From assembly GCA_937858165.1 (NCBI GenBank), contig CALLZA010000327.1, positions 1-10,674 on the forward strand: a DNA stretch of 10,674 bases, given 5' to 3'. This DNA comes from an uncultured Ardenticatenia bacterium. GTDB taxonomy: Bacteria > Chloroflexota > Anaerolineae > Promineifilales > Promineifilaceae. Positions 1 through 5,754 of the stretch are shown here, one piece after another. The position numbers and the translations under genes were made by a program. Position 1 is the stretch's first letter. Each line of letters opens with the position of its first letter. The notes beneath the pieces were generated by a model. The model saw nothing but the letters and a program-made list of their open reading frames with translations. It did not search any database and was not told the origin of the DNA.

Positions 1-117
1 TGGTAGAGTCAGCGCGTTCAGATTTTCTTGCGATACAGTATGGTACTGGAGTATGGCATTATGTGTCTCTATAGGAGGAGTGTGAGAGGATTTATGGTTT
101 ATGCTCTTGTTTTTTTT
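1..117. other. Low-quality read tail (non-biological)
   Basis: This stretch lies outside the adapter and ends in a T run at about 109-117. That is the reverse complement of the A run which appears when a sequencer reads past the P7 end of a fragment. It holds no recognisable gene. The short reading frames crossing it are noise joined to translated adapter. Confidence 0.85.
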
Positions 118-183
118 CAAGCAGAAGACGGCATACGAGATCTAGTACGGTCTCGTGGGCTCGGAGATGTGTATAAGAGACAG
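118..183 (+). other. Illumina Nextera P7/i7 adapter
   Basis: The segments match the Nextera i7 primer in order: P7 flow-cell sequence at 118-141, 8-base index CTAGTACG at 142-149 (the i7 index known as N702), GTCTCGTGGGCTCGG at 150-164, and the transposon mosaic end AGATGTGTATAAGAGACAG at 165-183. Genomic DNA begins at 184. This is library-preparation sequence left in the assembly. Confidence 0.98.
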
Positions 184-370
184 CACCGGCGATGCGCGTC
201 TCGTAGTCGGCGGCATCGAAGAGGGTGATGGGGCCAATGCCGGAGCGGCCGGCGCGGATGGCGGCCCAGGTCGTGGTGGGGTCGTTGCCGAGGGGGTTGA
301 GGGTGCCGAGGCCGGTGGCGACGACTCTTCGGTTGTCGGCGACGGCGCGGCGGGGGTGGGGTATGGTCAT
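184..370 (-). CDS. fabF: Beta-ketoacyl-ACP synthase II (FabF-like), N-terminal fragment
   Basis: KAS II enzymes condense malonyl-ACP with a growing acyl-ACP in fatty acid elongation in the cytoplasm. Only the first 62 codons are present; the frame then runs straight into adapter. The visible part carries the family's N-terminal signature: RRVVATGLGTLNPLGND (residues 14-30), then TWAAIRAGRSGIGPI and FDAADYETRIAG. The catalytic Cys-His-His lies beyond the contig end. I chose the ATG at 370 because the family starts just before RRVVVTG. A GTG at 388 would add six residues but overlaps the -10 box. There is no Shine-Dalgarno sequence, and TATACT ends 8 nt before the ATG, so the transcript may be leaderless. 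FabF is much more likely than FabB from the N-terminal wording, but a polyketide-type KAS cannot be excluded from 62 residues. Confidence 0.88.
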
Positions 371-378
371 GGTTGGGT

Positions 379-387
379 AGTATAACA
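379..387 (-). promoter_or_regulatory. Extended -10 promoter of fabF
   Basis: On the minus strand the sequence reads TGTTATACT, an extended -10 (TGN) plus TATACT. It ends 8 nt before the fabF ATG, which would put the transcription start at or next to the start codon. No good -35 is seen. The same GTGNTATACTAC string precedes the small membrane-protein gene at 4174-4185. Confidence 0.5.
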
Positions 388-403
388 CCCCTGGGCGGCG
401 GGC

Positions 404-444
404 GGTGCGACGCGCTCCGGAAAGTGCGTCGCACCTGTTCCGTT
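404..444. repeat. Hairpin and dispersed repeat upstream of fabF
   Basis: GGTGCGACGC (404-413) and GCGTCGCACC (426-435) form a perfect 10-bp inverted repeat with a 12-nt loop. The right part, CCGGAAAGTGCGTCGCACC (417-435) followed by GTTCCGTT (437-444), recurs at 9951-9984 with one mismatch in the first block and a longer linker. Both copies sit upstream of a gene start. The rest of the 371-651 gap holds only candidate promoter elements. Confidence 0.75.
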
Positions 445-559
445 TCTACGATCGCTAAAGCGCGCGTAATACAATCAAGCCAAGGAAATTGAGCTTTAGC
501 TCCGCAAACACAGTTTTCCAATCCCCACTTTTGTCTAGTATGCTATTGCTCCATACCTA

Positions 560-568
560 TGCTAGAAT
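560..568 (+). promoter_or_regulatory. Candidate extended -10 promoter of the esterase/ATP-grasp cluster
   Basis: TGC-TAGAAT is an extended -10 box in a locally AT-richer stretch (about 481-570) between the divergent fabF and esterase genes. The predicted start of transcription near 575 leaves a leader of about 75 nt. No convincing -35 lies 16-18 bp upstream, which is tolerated by extended -10 promoters. Confidence 0.4.
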
Positions 569-651
569 CCTCCGCTACCACTGCCTGAGACGCGCTCAGC
601 AAGCGCGACCCGGCGGCGGCCACACCACAGGAGAGGGAAAACCGACTGCCC

Positions 652-1371
652 ATGCATCGCGAATATCACCGCTGGCACAGCCCCTCATTGGGGCGCGACA
701 TGGAACTGCTCATCTTCGGCTGGGGCGGGGCGCGCGTCCTCGTCTTTCCCACCTCGATGGGCCGCTACTACGAATGGGAAGACCGGGGCATGATGAACAC
801 CTGGGGCGAGCAGATCGAGCGTGGCTGGCTCCAGGTCTACTGCGTGGACAGCGTGGACGCCGAAAGCTGGTACGCCCGCTGGAAGCACCCCGGCGCGCGC
901 GTCTGGCGTCACATCGAGTATGAGAACTACCTGCTGCGCGAAGTCCTGCCCCTCAGCCAGCAGAAGAACCACAACCCGTTCCTCATCACCATTGGGGCCA
1001 GCTTCGGCGCCTACCACGCCGTCAACTTCGCCCTGCGCCACCCCCACCTCGTCGGGCGCGCCATCGGCATGTCCGGCATCTACGAGGTCGGCCGCTGGAC
1101 CGACGGCTACCAGGACGAGAACGTCTACTTCAACAGCCCGTGCGACTTCATTCCCAACGAGCACGATGGCGGGCGGCTCGACGCGCTGCGGCGGCAAGAC
1201 ATCATCCTGGCCGTCGGCCGCGACGACAGCCTGCGCTATAGCAGCGAACGCCTCTCCACCGCCCTGTGGAGTAAAGGCATCGGCAACGCCTTGCGCCTGT
1301 GGGACGGCTGGGCCCACGACTGGCCGTGGTGGCATCAGATGATTCGGTTGTATATTGGCGGACACGATTAG
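652..1371 (+). CDS. Esterase-like alpha/beta hydrolase of the ATP-grasp cluster
   Basis: This 239-residue protein resembles the putative esterase family (esterase D / antigen 85 type). It has a nucleophile elbow G-A-S-F-G with Ser117, followed by AYHAVNFALRHP, the usual helix after the elbow. The likely acid is Asp191 or Asp192 in AVGRDDSLR and the likely base His222 in GWAHDWPWW. No signal peptide is visible, so it should be cytoplasmic. Tryptophan and tyrosine are abundant, with MGRYYEWEDRG near residue 36. The ATG at 652 follows AGGAGAGGG (629-637) at a rather long spacing of 14 nt; Met17 is an alternative start but lacks a better site. It is the first gene of three on this strand. Next to two carboxylate ligases it could hydrolyse or transfer an ester or amide in the same pathway, but its substrate cannot be read from sequence. 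Confidence 0.8.
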   Translation: MHREYHRWHSPSLGRDMELLIFGWGGARVLVFPTSMGRYYEWEDRGMMNTWGEQIERGWLQVYCVDSVDAESWYARWKHPGARVWRHIEYENYLLREVLPLSQQKNHNPFLITIGASFGAYHAVNFALRHPHLVGRAIGMSGIYEVGRWTDGYQDENVYFNSPCDFIPNEHDGGRLDALRRQDIILAVGRDDSLRYSSERLSTALWSKGIGNALRLWDGWAHDWPWWHQMIRLYIGGHD

Positions 1372-1372
1372 C

Positions 1373-1449
1373 AGGGGCCAGGTTCCAGGGGCCAGGGGCC
1401 AGGGAAGAGCGCTCTTCTCCTAGCCCCTGGAACCTGGAACCTGGCCCCT
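1373..1449. repeat. Long imperfect palindrome between esterase and ATP-grasp genes
   Basis: The arms are 1373-1410 and 1411-1449, built of repeated CCAGG/TTCCAGG units, with almost no loop. The centre is a perfect 14-bp palindrome, GAAGAGCGCTCTTC (1404-1417). The few mismatches include GGCCA versus TTCCA. In RNA it would form a very stable hairpin right after the esterase stop codon and 16 nt before the next ATG. It has no T run, so it may protect mRNA ends, attenuate, or simply be a dispersed repeat. Confidence 0.9.
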
Positions 1450-1465
1450 TCCAAAAGAGGGACAC

Positions 1466-2392
1466 ATGACAAAGAAAGTAGGCATCATGGTTGGTCGCGA
1501 GTGGTCGTTTCCGCCGGCGTTCATCGACGAAGTGAACCGGCGCAACGAGGGGGTCGTGGCCGAGTTCGTCAAGCTGGGCGGCACGAAGATGAACGAGCCG
1601 AATGAGTACGCCGTCATCATCGACCGTATCTCGCACGAAGTTCCCTACTACCGCTCCTATCTGAAGAACGCCGTGCTGCAAGGGGTACATGTCATCAACA
1701 ACCCGTTCATGTGGACGGCCGACGACAAGTTCTTCGAAGCGTCGCTGGCCGCCCGCCTGGGCGTGGCCCACCCCAAGACCATCGTCCTGCCCAACAAGGA
1801 TTATGTGCCCGGCATCGTCCACGACGAGAGCCTGCGCAACCTCATCTACCCCTTCGACTGGGACGGGATGCTGGAGTACATCGGCCTACCCTGTGTGCTG
1901 AAGGACGCCCACGGTGGCGGCTGGCGCGACGTGTTCATCTGCCATACCAAGGAAGATTTGTGGCACGCCTATAACCAGTCCGGGCTGCACACGATGATCT
2001 TGCAGGAGTACATCCGCTGGGATCACTACGTGCGCTGCATGTGCCTGGGCCAGGAAGAGGTGTTGCCGATGAAGTACGACCCCCACCAGCGGCGCTACAT
2101 CGTCGATCACGCCCACATGACGGCCGAGCTGGGCGAGCGAGTGGTGAGCGACGCGCTGAAGCTGGTGCGCGCCCTGGGCTACGACATGAACACCGTCGAA
2201 TTCGCCGTGCGCGACGGCGTGCCCTACGCCATCGACTTCATGAACCCCGCCCCGGACATGGACATCAACTCGTTGACGCCGACCTACTTCGAGTGGTGCG
2301 TCCGCCACATGGCCGACCTGGCCATCGACCGGGCCAACAACCCGCGGCCGCAGTTGACGGAGTTGAAGTGGAACCACATGTTTAATGGATAG
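1466..2392 (+). CDS. RimK-like ATP-grasp carboxylate-amine ligase
   Basis: ATP-grasp ligases activate a carboxylate as acyl phosphate and join it to an amine or thiol. The 308-residue protein has a pre-ATP-grasp domain (1-80), then ADDKFF with the ATP-binding Lys88, LGVAHPKTIVLP (98-109), and the second nucleotide lysine in LPCVLKDAHGGGWRDV (Lys146 and the glycine-rich loop 150-152). The adenine-contact stretch ILQEYI follows (Gln180-Glu181). The magnesium site is TVEFAV (Glu245) and AIDFMNPAPDMD (Asp257, Asn260). All core residues look intact, so it should be active. The order of motifs is that of RimK/D-Ala-D-Ala-ligase-type enzymes. The start at ATG 1466 follows AGAGGGA at close spacing. 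Its neighbours, a hydrolase and a second ATP-grasp of a different topology, suggest stepwise ligation of two building blocks. The substrate is unknown. Confidence 0.87.
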   Translation: MTKKVGIMVGREWSFPPAFIDEVNRRNEGVVAEFVKLGGTKMNEPNEYAVIIDRISHEVPYYRSYLKNAVLQGVHVINNPFMWTADDKFFEASLAARLGVAHPKTIVLPNKDYVPGIVHDESLRNLIYPFDWDGMLEYIGLPCVLKDAHGGGWRDVFICHTKEDLWHAYNQSGLHTMILQEYIRWDHYVRCMCLGQEEVLPMKYDPHQRRYIVDHAHMTAELGERVVSDALKLVRALGYDMNTVEFAVRDGVPYAIDFMNPAPDMDINSLTPTYFEWCVRHMADLAIDRANNPRPQLTELKWNHMFNG

Positions 2393-2402
2393 GTAGAGGT
2401 TG

Positions 2403-2487
2403 GAGCGCAGGGGAGCAAGGGGGCGGGGGTGCAGGGGTGAAAAGAACCCCACAACAACCGCTCTTTTCCCCCCTGCACCCCTGCTCA
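2403..2487. repeat. Palindromic G-rich repeat between the two ATP-grasp genes
   Basis: The core arms GGGTGCAGGGGTGAAAAGA (2427-2445) and its near-complement (2462-2480) match at 18 of 19 positions with a 16-nt loop. Flanking GAGCGCAGGGGAGC and CCCTGCTC extend the pairing imperfectly. It fills the 117-nt gap and stops about 13 nt before the Shine-Dalgarno sequence of the next gene. The core sequence is unrelated to the palindrome at 1373-1449. Confidence 0.85.
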
Positions 2488-2509
2488 CCAAAGCGCCACG
2501 AGGTGAACC

Positions 2510-3889
2510 ATGTCCCTAACCGAAGCGATCATCACCTACCACGACCTGCTGACGGACACCATGGCCGACGACACGCAGGAACAACTGGACGCGCAGTTGC
2601 GGTCGCGTGGCCTGTTCTTCGGCGATCGGCCGCTGTGCACCGTGCTGCGGCCGCGCTTCCTGACGCCGGAGCAGTACACCTACATGCGCTCCGGCATCCG
2701 CCCCCTGCTGACGGCCTTCGAGAAGATCTCCCACGCCGCGGTGGCCGACCGCGAGTTTCGCGCCCAGTTCGGCCTGTTCGACTGGGAAGAGTCGCTTATC
2801 CACGTCGATCCCGGCTACCGTGTCCACGCCCCGCTCAGCCGGCTCGACTCCTTCTTCGTCACCGAGGGGGACGGCATGGAGTTGAAGTTCACCGAGTACA
2901 ACGCCGAAGTGCCGGCGGCCTCGGCCTACAACGACGTGCTCAACGAGGTGTTCTTTGGCCTGCCGGTGATGGGCCAGTTCCTGCGCCACTACGCTGTCCG
3001 TCCCGTGCCCACGCGCCACAGCGTCCTCCACGTGCTGCTGAACGCCTACAAGGAGTGGGCCACCGGCCGCAACGCCCCGGTCAAACCGCAGATCGCCATC
3101 CTCGACTGGGGCGAAGTGCCCACGCGCAGCGAGTTCGAACTGTTCCTGCAATACTTCAATTCGCAGGGGCTGGAGTGCCGCATTGTCGATCCACGCCACG
3201 TGGAGTATCGCGGCGGCGCGCTCTATAGCAACGAAGGGTTCCGCATCGACCTCATCTACAAGCGCGTGCTCATCACGGAACTGGTCGAGCGCGGTGGGTT
3301 GGATGGGCCGGTGGTACAGGCGGTGCGCAACGGTGACGTATGTATGGTCAACCCGTTCGCCTGCAAGCTGCTCTACAAGAAGGCCAGTCTGGCCGTGCTG
3401 AGCGACGAGCGCAACGAAGGACTGTTCAGCGAGCGCGAGACCGCGGCCATCACCGAGCACATCCCCTGGACGCGCGTTGTGGAAGAGCGGACGACCACCT
3501 ATCGCGGTCTGCCGGTCGACCTGATCCCGTTCATCCAGAAGTACCGCGAGCAGTTCGTGTTGAAGCCCAACGATGACTACGGTGGGCGGGGGATCGTTCT
3601 GGGGTGGCAGACCAACGCCAGCGGGTGGGAGCAGGCGCTCCAGGTGGCGCTGGAGACACCCCACGTCGTGCAGGAGCGGGTGCGCATCCCCAGCGAGCCG
3701 TATCCGAGCCTGGTCGACGGCCGGTTACAGATCTACAATCGTATGCTCGACACCGCGCCGTTCGTCTTTTACGGCGAGTACACCGACGGCTGCCTGACGC
3801 GCCTTTCGACCGACCCGCTGCTGAACGTCTCGGCCGGCGGCGGCTCGACCGTGCCGACGTTCATTGTCGAGAAGCGCTTCGCCCGATAA
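2510..3889 (+). CDS. Circularly permuted ATP-grasp protein (glutathionylspermidine-synthase-like fold)
   Basis: In circularly permuted ATP-grasp proteins the metal-binding segment, normally C-terminal, lies near the N-terminus. That is seen here: KFTEYNAEVPAASAYND (126-142) has Glu129 and Asn131, like the EYNADTP motif of glutathionylspermidine synthase. The nucleotide-binding parts come later: FACKLLYKKASLAVL (283-297), FVLKPNDDYGGRGIVLGW (349-366, Lys352 and the DYGG loop), and VVQERV (Gln388, Glu389). A Rossmann-like segment lies between (QIAILDWGEVPTRSEFE, 194-210). The C-terminus AGGGSTVPTFIV ends a 459-residue protein of ordinary length for the group. The ATG at 2510 follows GAGGTGA at good spacing. 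It probably forms an amide or peptide bond together with the preceding ligase. The substrate is unknown; a non-catalytic role is unlikely because the key residues are present. Confidence 0.86.
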   Translation: MSLTEAIITYHDLLTDTMADDTQEQLDAQLRSRGLFFGDRPLCTVLRPRFLTPEQYTYMRSGIRPLLTAFEKISHAAVADREFRAQFGLFDWEESLIHVDPGYRVHAPLSRLDSFFVTEGDGMELKFTEYNAEVPAASAYNDVLNEVFFGLPVMGQFLRHYAVRPVPTRHSVLHVLLNAYKEWATGRNAPVKPQIAILDWGEVPTRSEFELFLQYFNSQGLECRIVDPRHVEYRGGALYSNEGFRIDLIYKRVLITELVERGGLDGPVVQAVRNGDVCMVNPFACKLLYKKASLAVLSDERNEGLFSERETAAITEHIPWTRVVEERTTTYRGLPVDLIPFIQKYREQFVLKPNDDYGGRGIVLGWQTNASGWEQALQVALETPHVVQERVRIPSEPYPSLVDGRLQIYNRMLDTAPFVFYGEYTDGCLTRLSTDPLLNVSAGGGSTVPTFIVEKRFAR

Positions 3890-3893
3890 GCCC

Positions 3894-3946
3894 GAAACCA
3901 CAGATTACACAGATTCGTGCTCTCAATCTGTGTAATCTGTGGTTTC
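3894..3946. repeat. Perfect 22-bp inverted repeat, possible bidirectional terminator
   Basis: The arms 3894-3915 and 3925-3946 are perfectly complementary and built around ACAGATTACACAGATT, with a 9-nt loop. The sequence TCTCTTT follows on the plus strand. The repeat sits 4 nt after the circularly permuted ATP-grasp stop codon and about 20 nt from the stop of the convergent small gene, so it could end transcription both ways. Its low GC and tandem ATTACACAG wording differ from the surrounding DNA, as expected of a dispersed repeat. Confidence 0.9.
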
Positions 3947-3966
3947 TCTTTAAGACTCGGTCGAGC

Positions 3967-4116
3967 CTAGAACTGGACCATCGACAGGACCATGCTGATG
4001 ACGATCATGATGCCGATGACGATCAGTGCGATGCGTGTCCAGTCGACCTTGCGCTTCTTCTTGCCGGCTGCCTTGGCCGCGTGATGCGCCTGCCGCTTTG
4101 GTTGTGACTTGCCCAT
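3967..4116 (-). CDS. Small basic single-pass membrane protein
   Basis: The 49-residue product has a Lys/Arg/His-rich N-terminus (MGKSQPKRQAHHAAKAAGKKKRK) followed by one hydrophobic helix, TRIALIVIGIMIVISMVL (27-44), and ends SMVQF. The positive-inside rule puts the N-terminus in the cytoplasm. The start at ATG 4116 is chosen because GAGGAG lies 9 nt before it; an upstream start at 4206 would include the promoter. I do not recognise a family. It may be a lineage-specific small membrane protein that anchors or regulates a partner. It faces the ATP-grasp cluster tail to tail and is divergent from the NfeD-like gene. Confidence 0.68.
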   Translation of the reverse strand: MGKSQPKRQAHHAAKAAGKKKRKVDWTRIALIVIGIMIVISMVLSMVQF

Positions 4117-4175
4117 GTCTTCTAACTCCTCGTAGACGTGACTCGTGGCGCCCCGCGGCGCCAGTCCAACGCCGT

Positions 4176-4184
4176 AGTATAGCA
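4176..4184 (-). promoter_or_regulatory. Extended -10 promoter of the small membrane-protein gene
   Basis: The minus strand reads TGCTATACT (TGN plus TATACT), about 60 nt before the ATG. A weak -35-like TTGATC (minus strand, 4201-4206) is 19 bp upstream. It shares GTGNTATACTAC with the fabF promoter. Confidence 0.5.
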
Positions 4185-4207
4185 CAAACACACTTTGGCG
4201 GATCAAC

Positions 4208-4263
4208 CCGTCGGGCAGGATTATTCCTGCCCGCGTCTGGGCAGGAATAATCCTGCCCGACGG
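4208..4263. repeat. Perfect 25-bp inverted repeat with nested palindromes
   Basis: Arms 4208-4232 and 4239-4263 are exactly complementary, with loop GCGTCT. Each arm also contains its own hairpin: GGGCAGGA-TTAT-TCCTGCCC on the left and GGGCAGGA-ATAA-TCCTGCCC on the right. It can therefore fold as one long stem or as two small hairpins. It lies between divergent promoters and abuts the TATAAT box at 4265, covering the -35 region of the NfeD-like gene. Confidence 0.95.
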
Positions 4264-4264
4264 A

Positions 4265-4270
4265 TATAAT
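4265..4270 (+). promoter_or_regulatory. Consensus -10 box of the NfeD-like gene
   Basis: TATAAT is a perfect -10 hexamer ending 7 nt before the ATG at 4278. There is no Shine-Dalgarno sequence, which suggests a leaderless mRNA. No -35 consensus is present because the palindrome occupies that place. Confidence 0.55.
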
Positions 4271-4277
4271 CTCCACC

Positions 4278-4850
4278 ATGAGCAGTTTTCTATCCAATTC
4301 CGTCTTGCTGGCCGTCTATGGCGCGGCGCTGGCCGTGGGTCTGGGCCTCATCGGGCTGGCGATTGTGTCGCTCTTGCGGAGCTTTACGGCCGGCAGCCAG
4401 GCGTCAACCGCTGGCCAGGCCCAGCGATTGAATCGAGGGCTGGCCTATTCGCTGGGCCTGGGCGCGGCCGTGCTGGGCGCGGTCGGGCTGGTGGCGCTGC
4501 TGGTCTTCCGCCTGTCGCCGGCAGTGAGCTTGCTGTGGGCGTCGGGCGCGGGGCTGGTCGCCGGCGCGCTGGCCGAGATTCTTCTGGTCTACTTGCCCAG
4601 CCGGCGGCAACGGGAGGAGGCGAGCCTGGCCATCGACGCTGACGGCCGCGAGGCGCGGGTGGTCATCGCCATTCCGGCCAGCGGCCTGGGCGAGGTGGCT
4701 TATCAGGACGGCGCGGAGACGATCCACCTGGGCGCGCGCTCGGCCACGGGCCAGCCCATCGACCGCGATAGCCGGGTGCGCATTGAGCGCGTCGCCAGCC
4801 GGGTGGCCATCGTGCGGCCCATCAGCGGCGCGGTCGGGGGCGGGCGCTAA
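4278..4850 (+). CDS. NfeD-like membrane protein
   Basis: The 190-residue protein has three hydrophobic helices (about 10-32, 53-77, 82-106), then a basic stretch PSRRQREE and a soluble C-terminal domain (about 125-182). That domain reads as an NfeD-type OB fold: IAIPASGLGEVAYQDGAETI, then ATGQPIDRDSRVRIERVASRVAIVRPI. Short NfeD proteins usually partner flotillin/SPFH membrane-organising proteins, but none is in view. The ATG at 4278 follows TATAAT by 7 nt. The stop codon is 1 nt before the permease start, so the two are translationally coupled. The OB-fold call rests on pattern alone; a generic membrane protein with a beta domain is the alternative. Confidence 0.68.
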   Translation: MSSFLSNSVLLAVYGAALAVGLGLIGLAIVSLLRSFTAGSQASTAGQAQRLNRGLAYSLGLGAAVLGAVGLVALLVFRLSPAVSLLWASGAGLVAGALAEILLVYLPSRRQREEASLAIDADGREARVVIAIPASGLGEVAYQDGAETIHLGARSATGQPIDRDSRVRIERVASRVAIVRPISGAVGGGR

Positions 4851-4851
4851 G

Positions 4852-5655
4852 ATGCCGGGCAGTCGTCCGCTGCTGCGCTGGCTCGACGCGCGCCCGGCGT
4901 GGCTGACCGTCGCCGCGTCATTCCTGGTGCTGCTGCTTCTGTGGCAACTGCTCGTCACCCTGACTGACTATCCGCCGTTCATTCTGCCCGGCCCGGGCGA
5001 CGTGGCCGCCGCCTTTGTCCGGCTGGTGGCCGACGGTCGGCTGCTGCGCCACTCGCTGGTGACGCTGAGCGAGGTCATCCCCGGCCTGCTGCTCGGCGCG
5101 CTGGTGGCCATGCCCCTCGGCTATCTGCTGACCAAGTCGCCGCTGGCCGAACGACTGCTATCGCCCTACTTGATCGCCTCACAGGCCATCCCGGTCATCG
5201 CCATCGCCCCGCTGCTGACCATCTGGGTACAGTCGTGGTACTGGTCGCGGGTGCTGGTGGCGGCGTTGACCGTCTTCTTTCCCATCCTGGTCAATAGCAT
5301 TGCCGGGCTGCGCTCTGTGCCGCGCGAGTTCTATGACCTGATGCACTCGCTGCGGGCCACACGGGGGCAGACGTTTCGCAAGCTGGAGTGGCCGGCGGCG
5401 CTGCCGACGGTGCTGGCCGGGCTGAAGGTTGGGGCGACGCTGGCCGTCATTGGCGCGCTGGTGGGGGAGTTCGTGCAGCCGAAGAGCCAGGGGCTGGGCT
5501 ATCTGCTGGTGACGGCGCGCTACCAGTTCAAGACGGATGAGGTGTTTGTGGTGCTGCTGACGCTGGGGGCGATGGCGATGGCCCTCTACGGCCTCGTCGC
5601 CCTGGCCGAGCGCCGCCTCCTCCGCTGGCGGACTTATGGCCATTCAGGAAGATAA
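4852..5655 (+). CDS. SsuC/TauC-type ABC transporter permease
   Basis: This is the membrane subunit of an ABC importer of the nitrate/sulfonate/taurine/thiamine-precursor type, 267 residues. It has about six membrane helices. Family features are PPFILPGPGDVAAAF (41-55), SQAIPVIAIAPLLTIW (110-125), the cytoplasmic coupling loop SLRATRGQTFRKLEWPAALP (166-185, the EAA-loop region), GALVGEFV (201-208) and GLGYLL (214-219). The EAA triplet itself is replaced by MHSLRA. The start at ATG 4852 is preferred over an in-frame 4783, which would overlap the NfeD-like gene and add a tail unlike the family. No ATPase or substrate-binding protein follows; convergent genes begin at once. The substrate is therefore open and the ATPase must be encoded elsewhere. 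Confidence 0.88.
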   Translation: MPGSRPLLRWLDARPAWLTVAASFLVLLLLWQLLVTLTDYPPFILPGPGDVAAAFVRLVADGRLLRHSLVTLSEVIPGLLLGALVAMPLGYLLTKSPLAERLLSPYLIASQAIPVIAIAPLLTIWVQSWYWSRVLVAALTVFFPILVNSIAGLRSVPREFYDLMHSLRATRGQTFRKLEWPAALPTVLAGLKVGATLAVIGALVGEFVQPKSQGLGYLLVTARYQFKTDEVFVVLLTLGAMAMALYGLVALAERRLLRWRTYGHSGR

Positions 5656-5660
5656 GAAGT

Positions 5661-5742
5661 TCACGCAAAGGCGCGAAGAGGCAAAGGCGCAAAGGAAGAA
5701 GATGCTTCCTTTGCGCCTTGACCCCTTCGCGCCTTTGCGTGA
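5661..5742. repeat. 38-bp inverted repeat between convergent transporter genes
   Basis: Arms 5661-5698 and 5705-5742 pair at 35 of 38 positions around a 6-nt loop and consist of GCAAAGGCGC-type units. It lies between the stop codons of the plus-strand permease and the minus-strand FtsX permease. It could terminate or block read-through both ways. The type of sequence suggests a dispersed repeat. Confidence 0.92.
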
Positions 5743-5754
5743 GCGCTTTTACCC

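Noticed and set aside
1..40. Start of window resembling part of a tRNA (TGGTAGAGTCAGCGCG then TTCA)
   Set aside because: No cloverleaf can be completed and the stretch lies outside the adapter in low-quality sequence.
685..1365. Minus-strand frame opposite the esterase gene
   Set aside because: Val/Ala/Asp-rich antisense shadow; the sense strand has a complete hydrolase triad.
1404..1417. Palindromes as CRISPR repeats or an attachment site
   Set aside because: They are single inverted repeats without regularly spaced direct copies, spacers or an integrase nearby.
2516..3664. Minus-strand frame of 382 codons opposite the circularly permuted ATP-grasp gene
   Set aside because: No recognisable motif and no ribosome site. 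The opposite strand encodes a protein with intact catalytic motifs.
4050..4116. KKKRKV in the small membrane protein, identical to a viral nuclear localisation core
   Set aside because: The genome context is bacterial; a basic cluster before a membrane helix is explained by the positive-inside rule.
4783..4851. Upstream start for the ABC permease
   Set aside because: It would overlap the NfeD-like gene by 68 nt and add a tail unlike the family; ATG 4852 fits the coupled stop-start layout.
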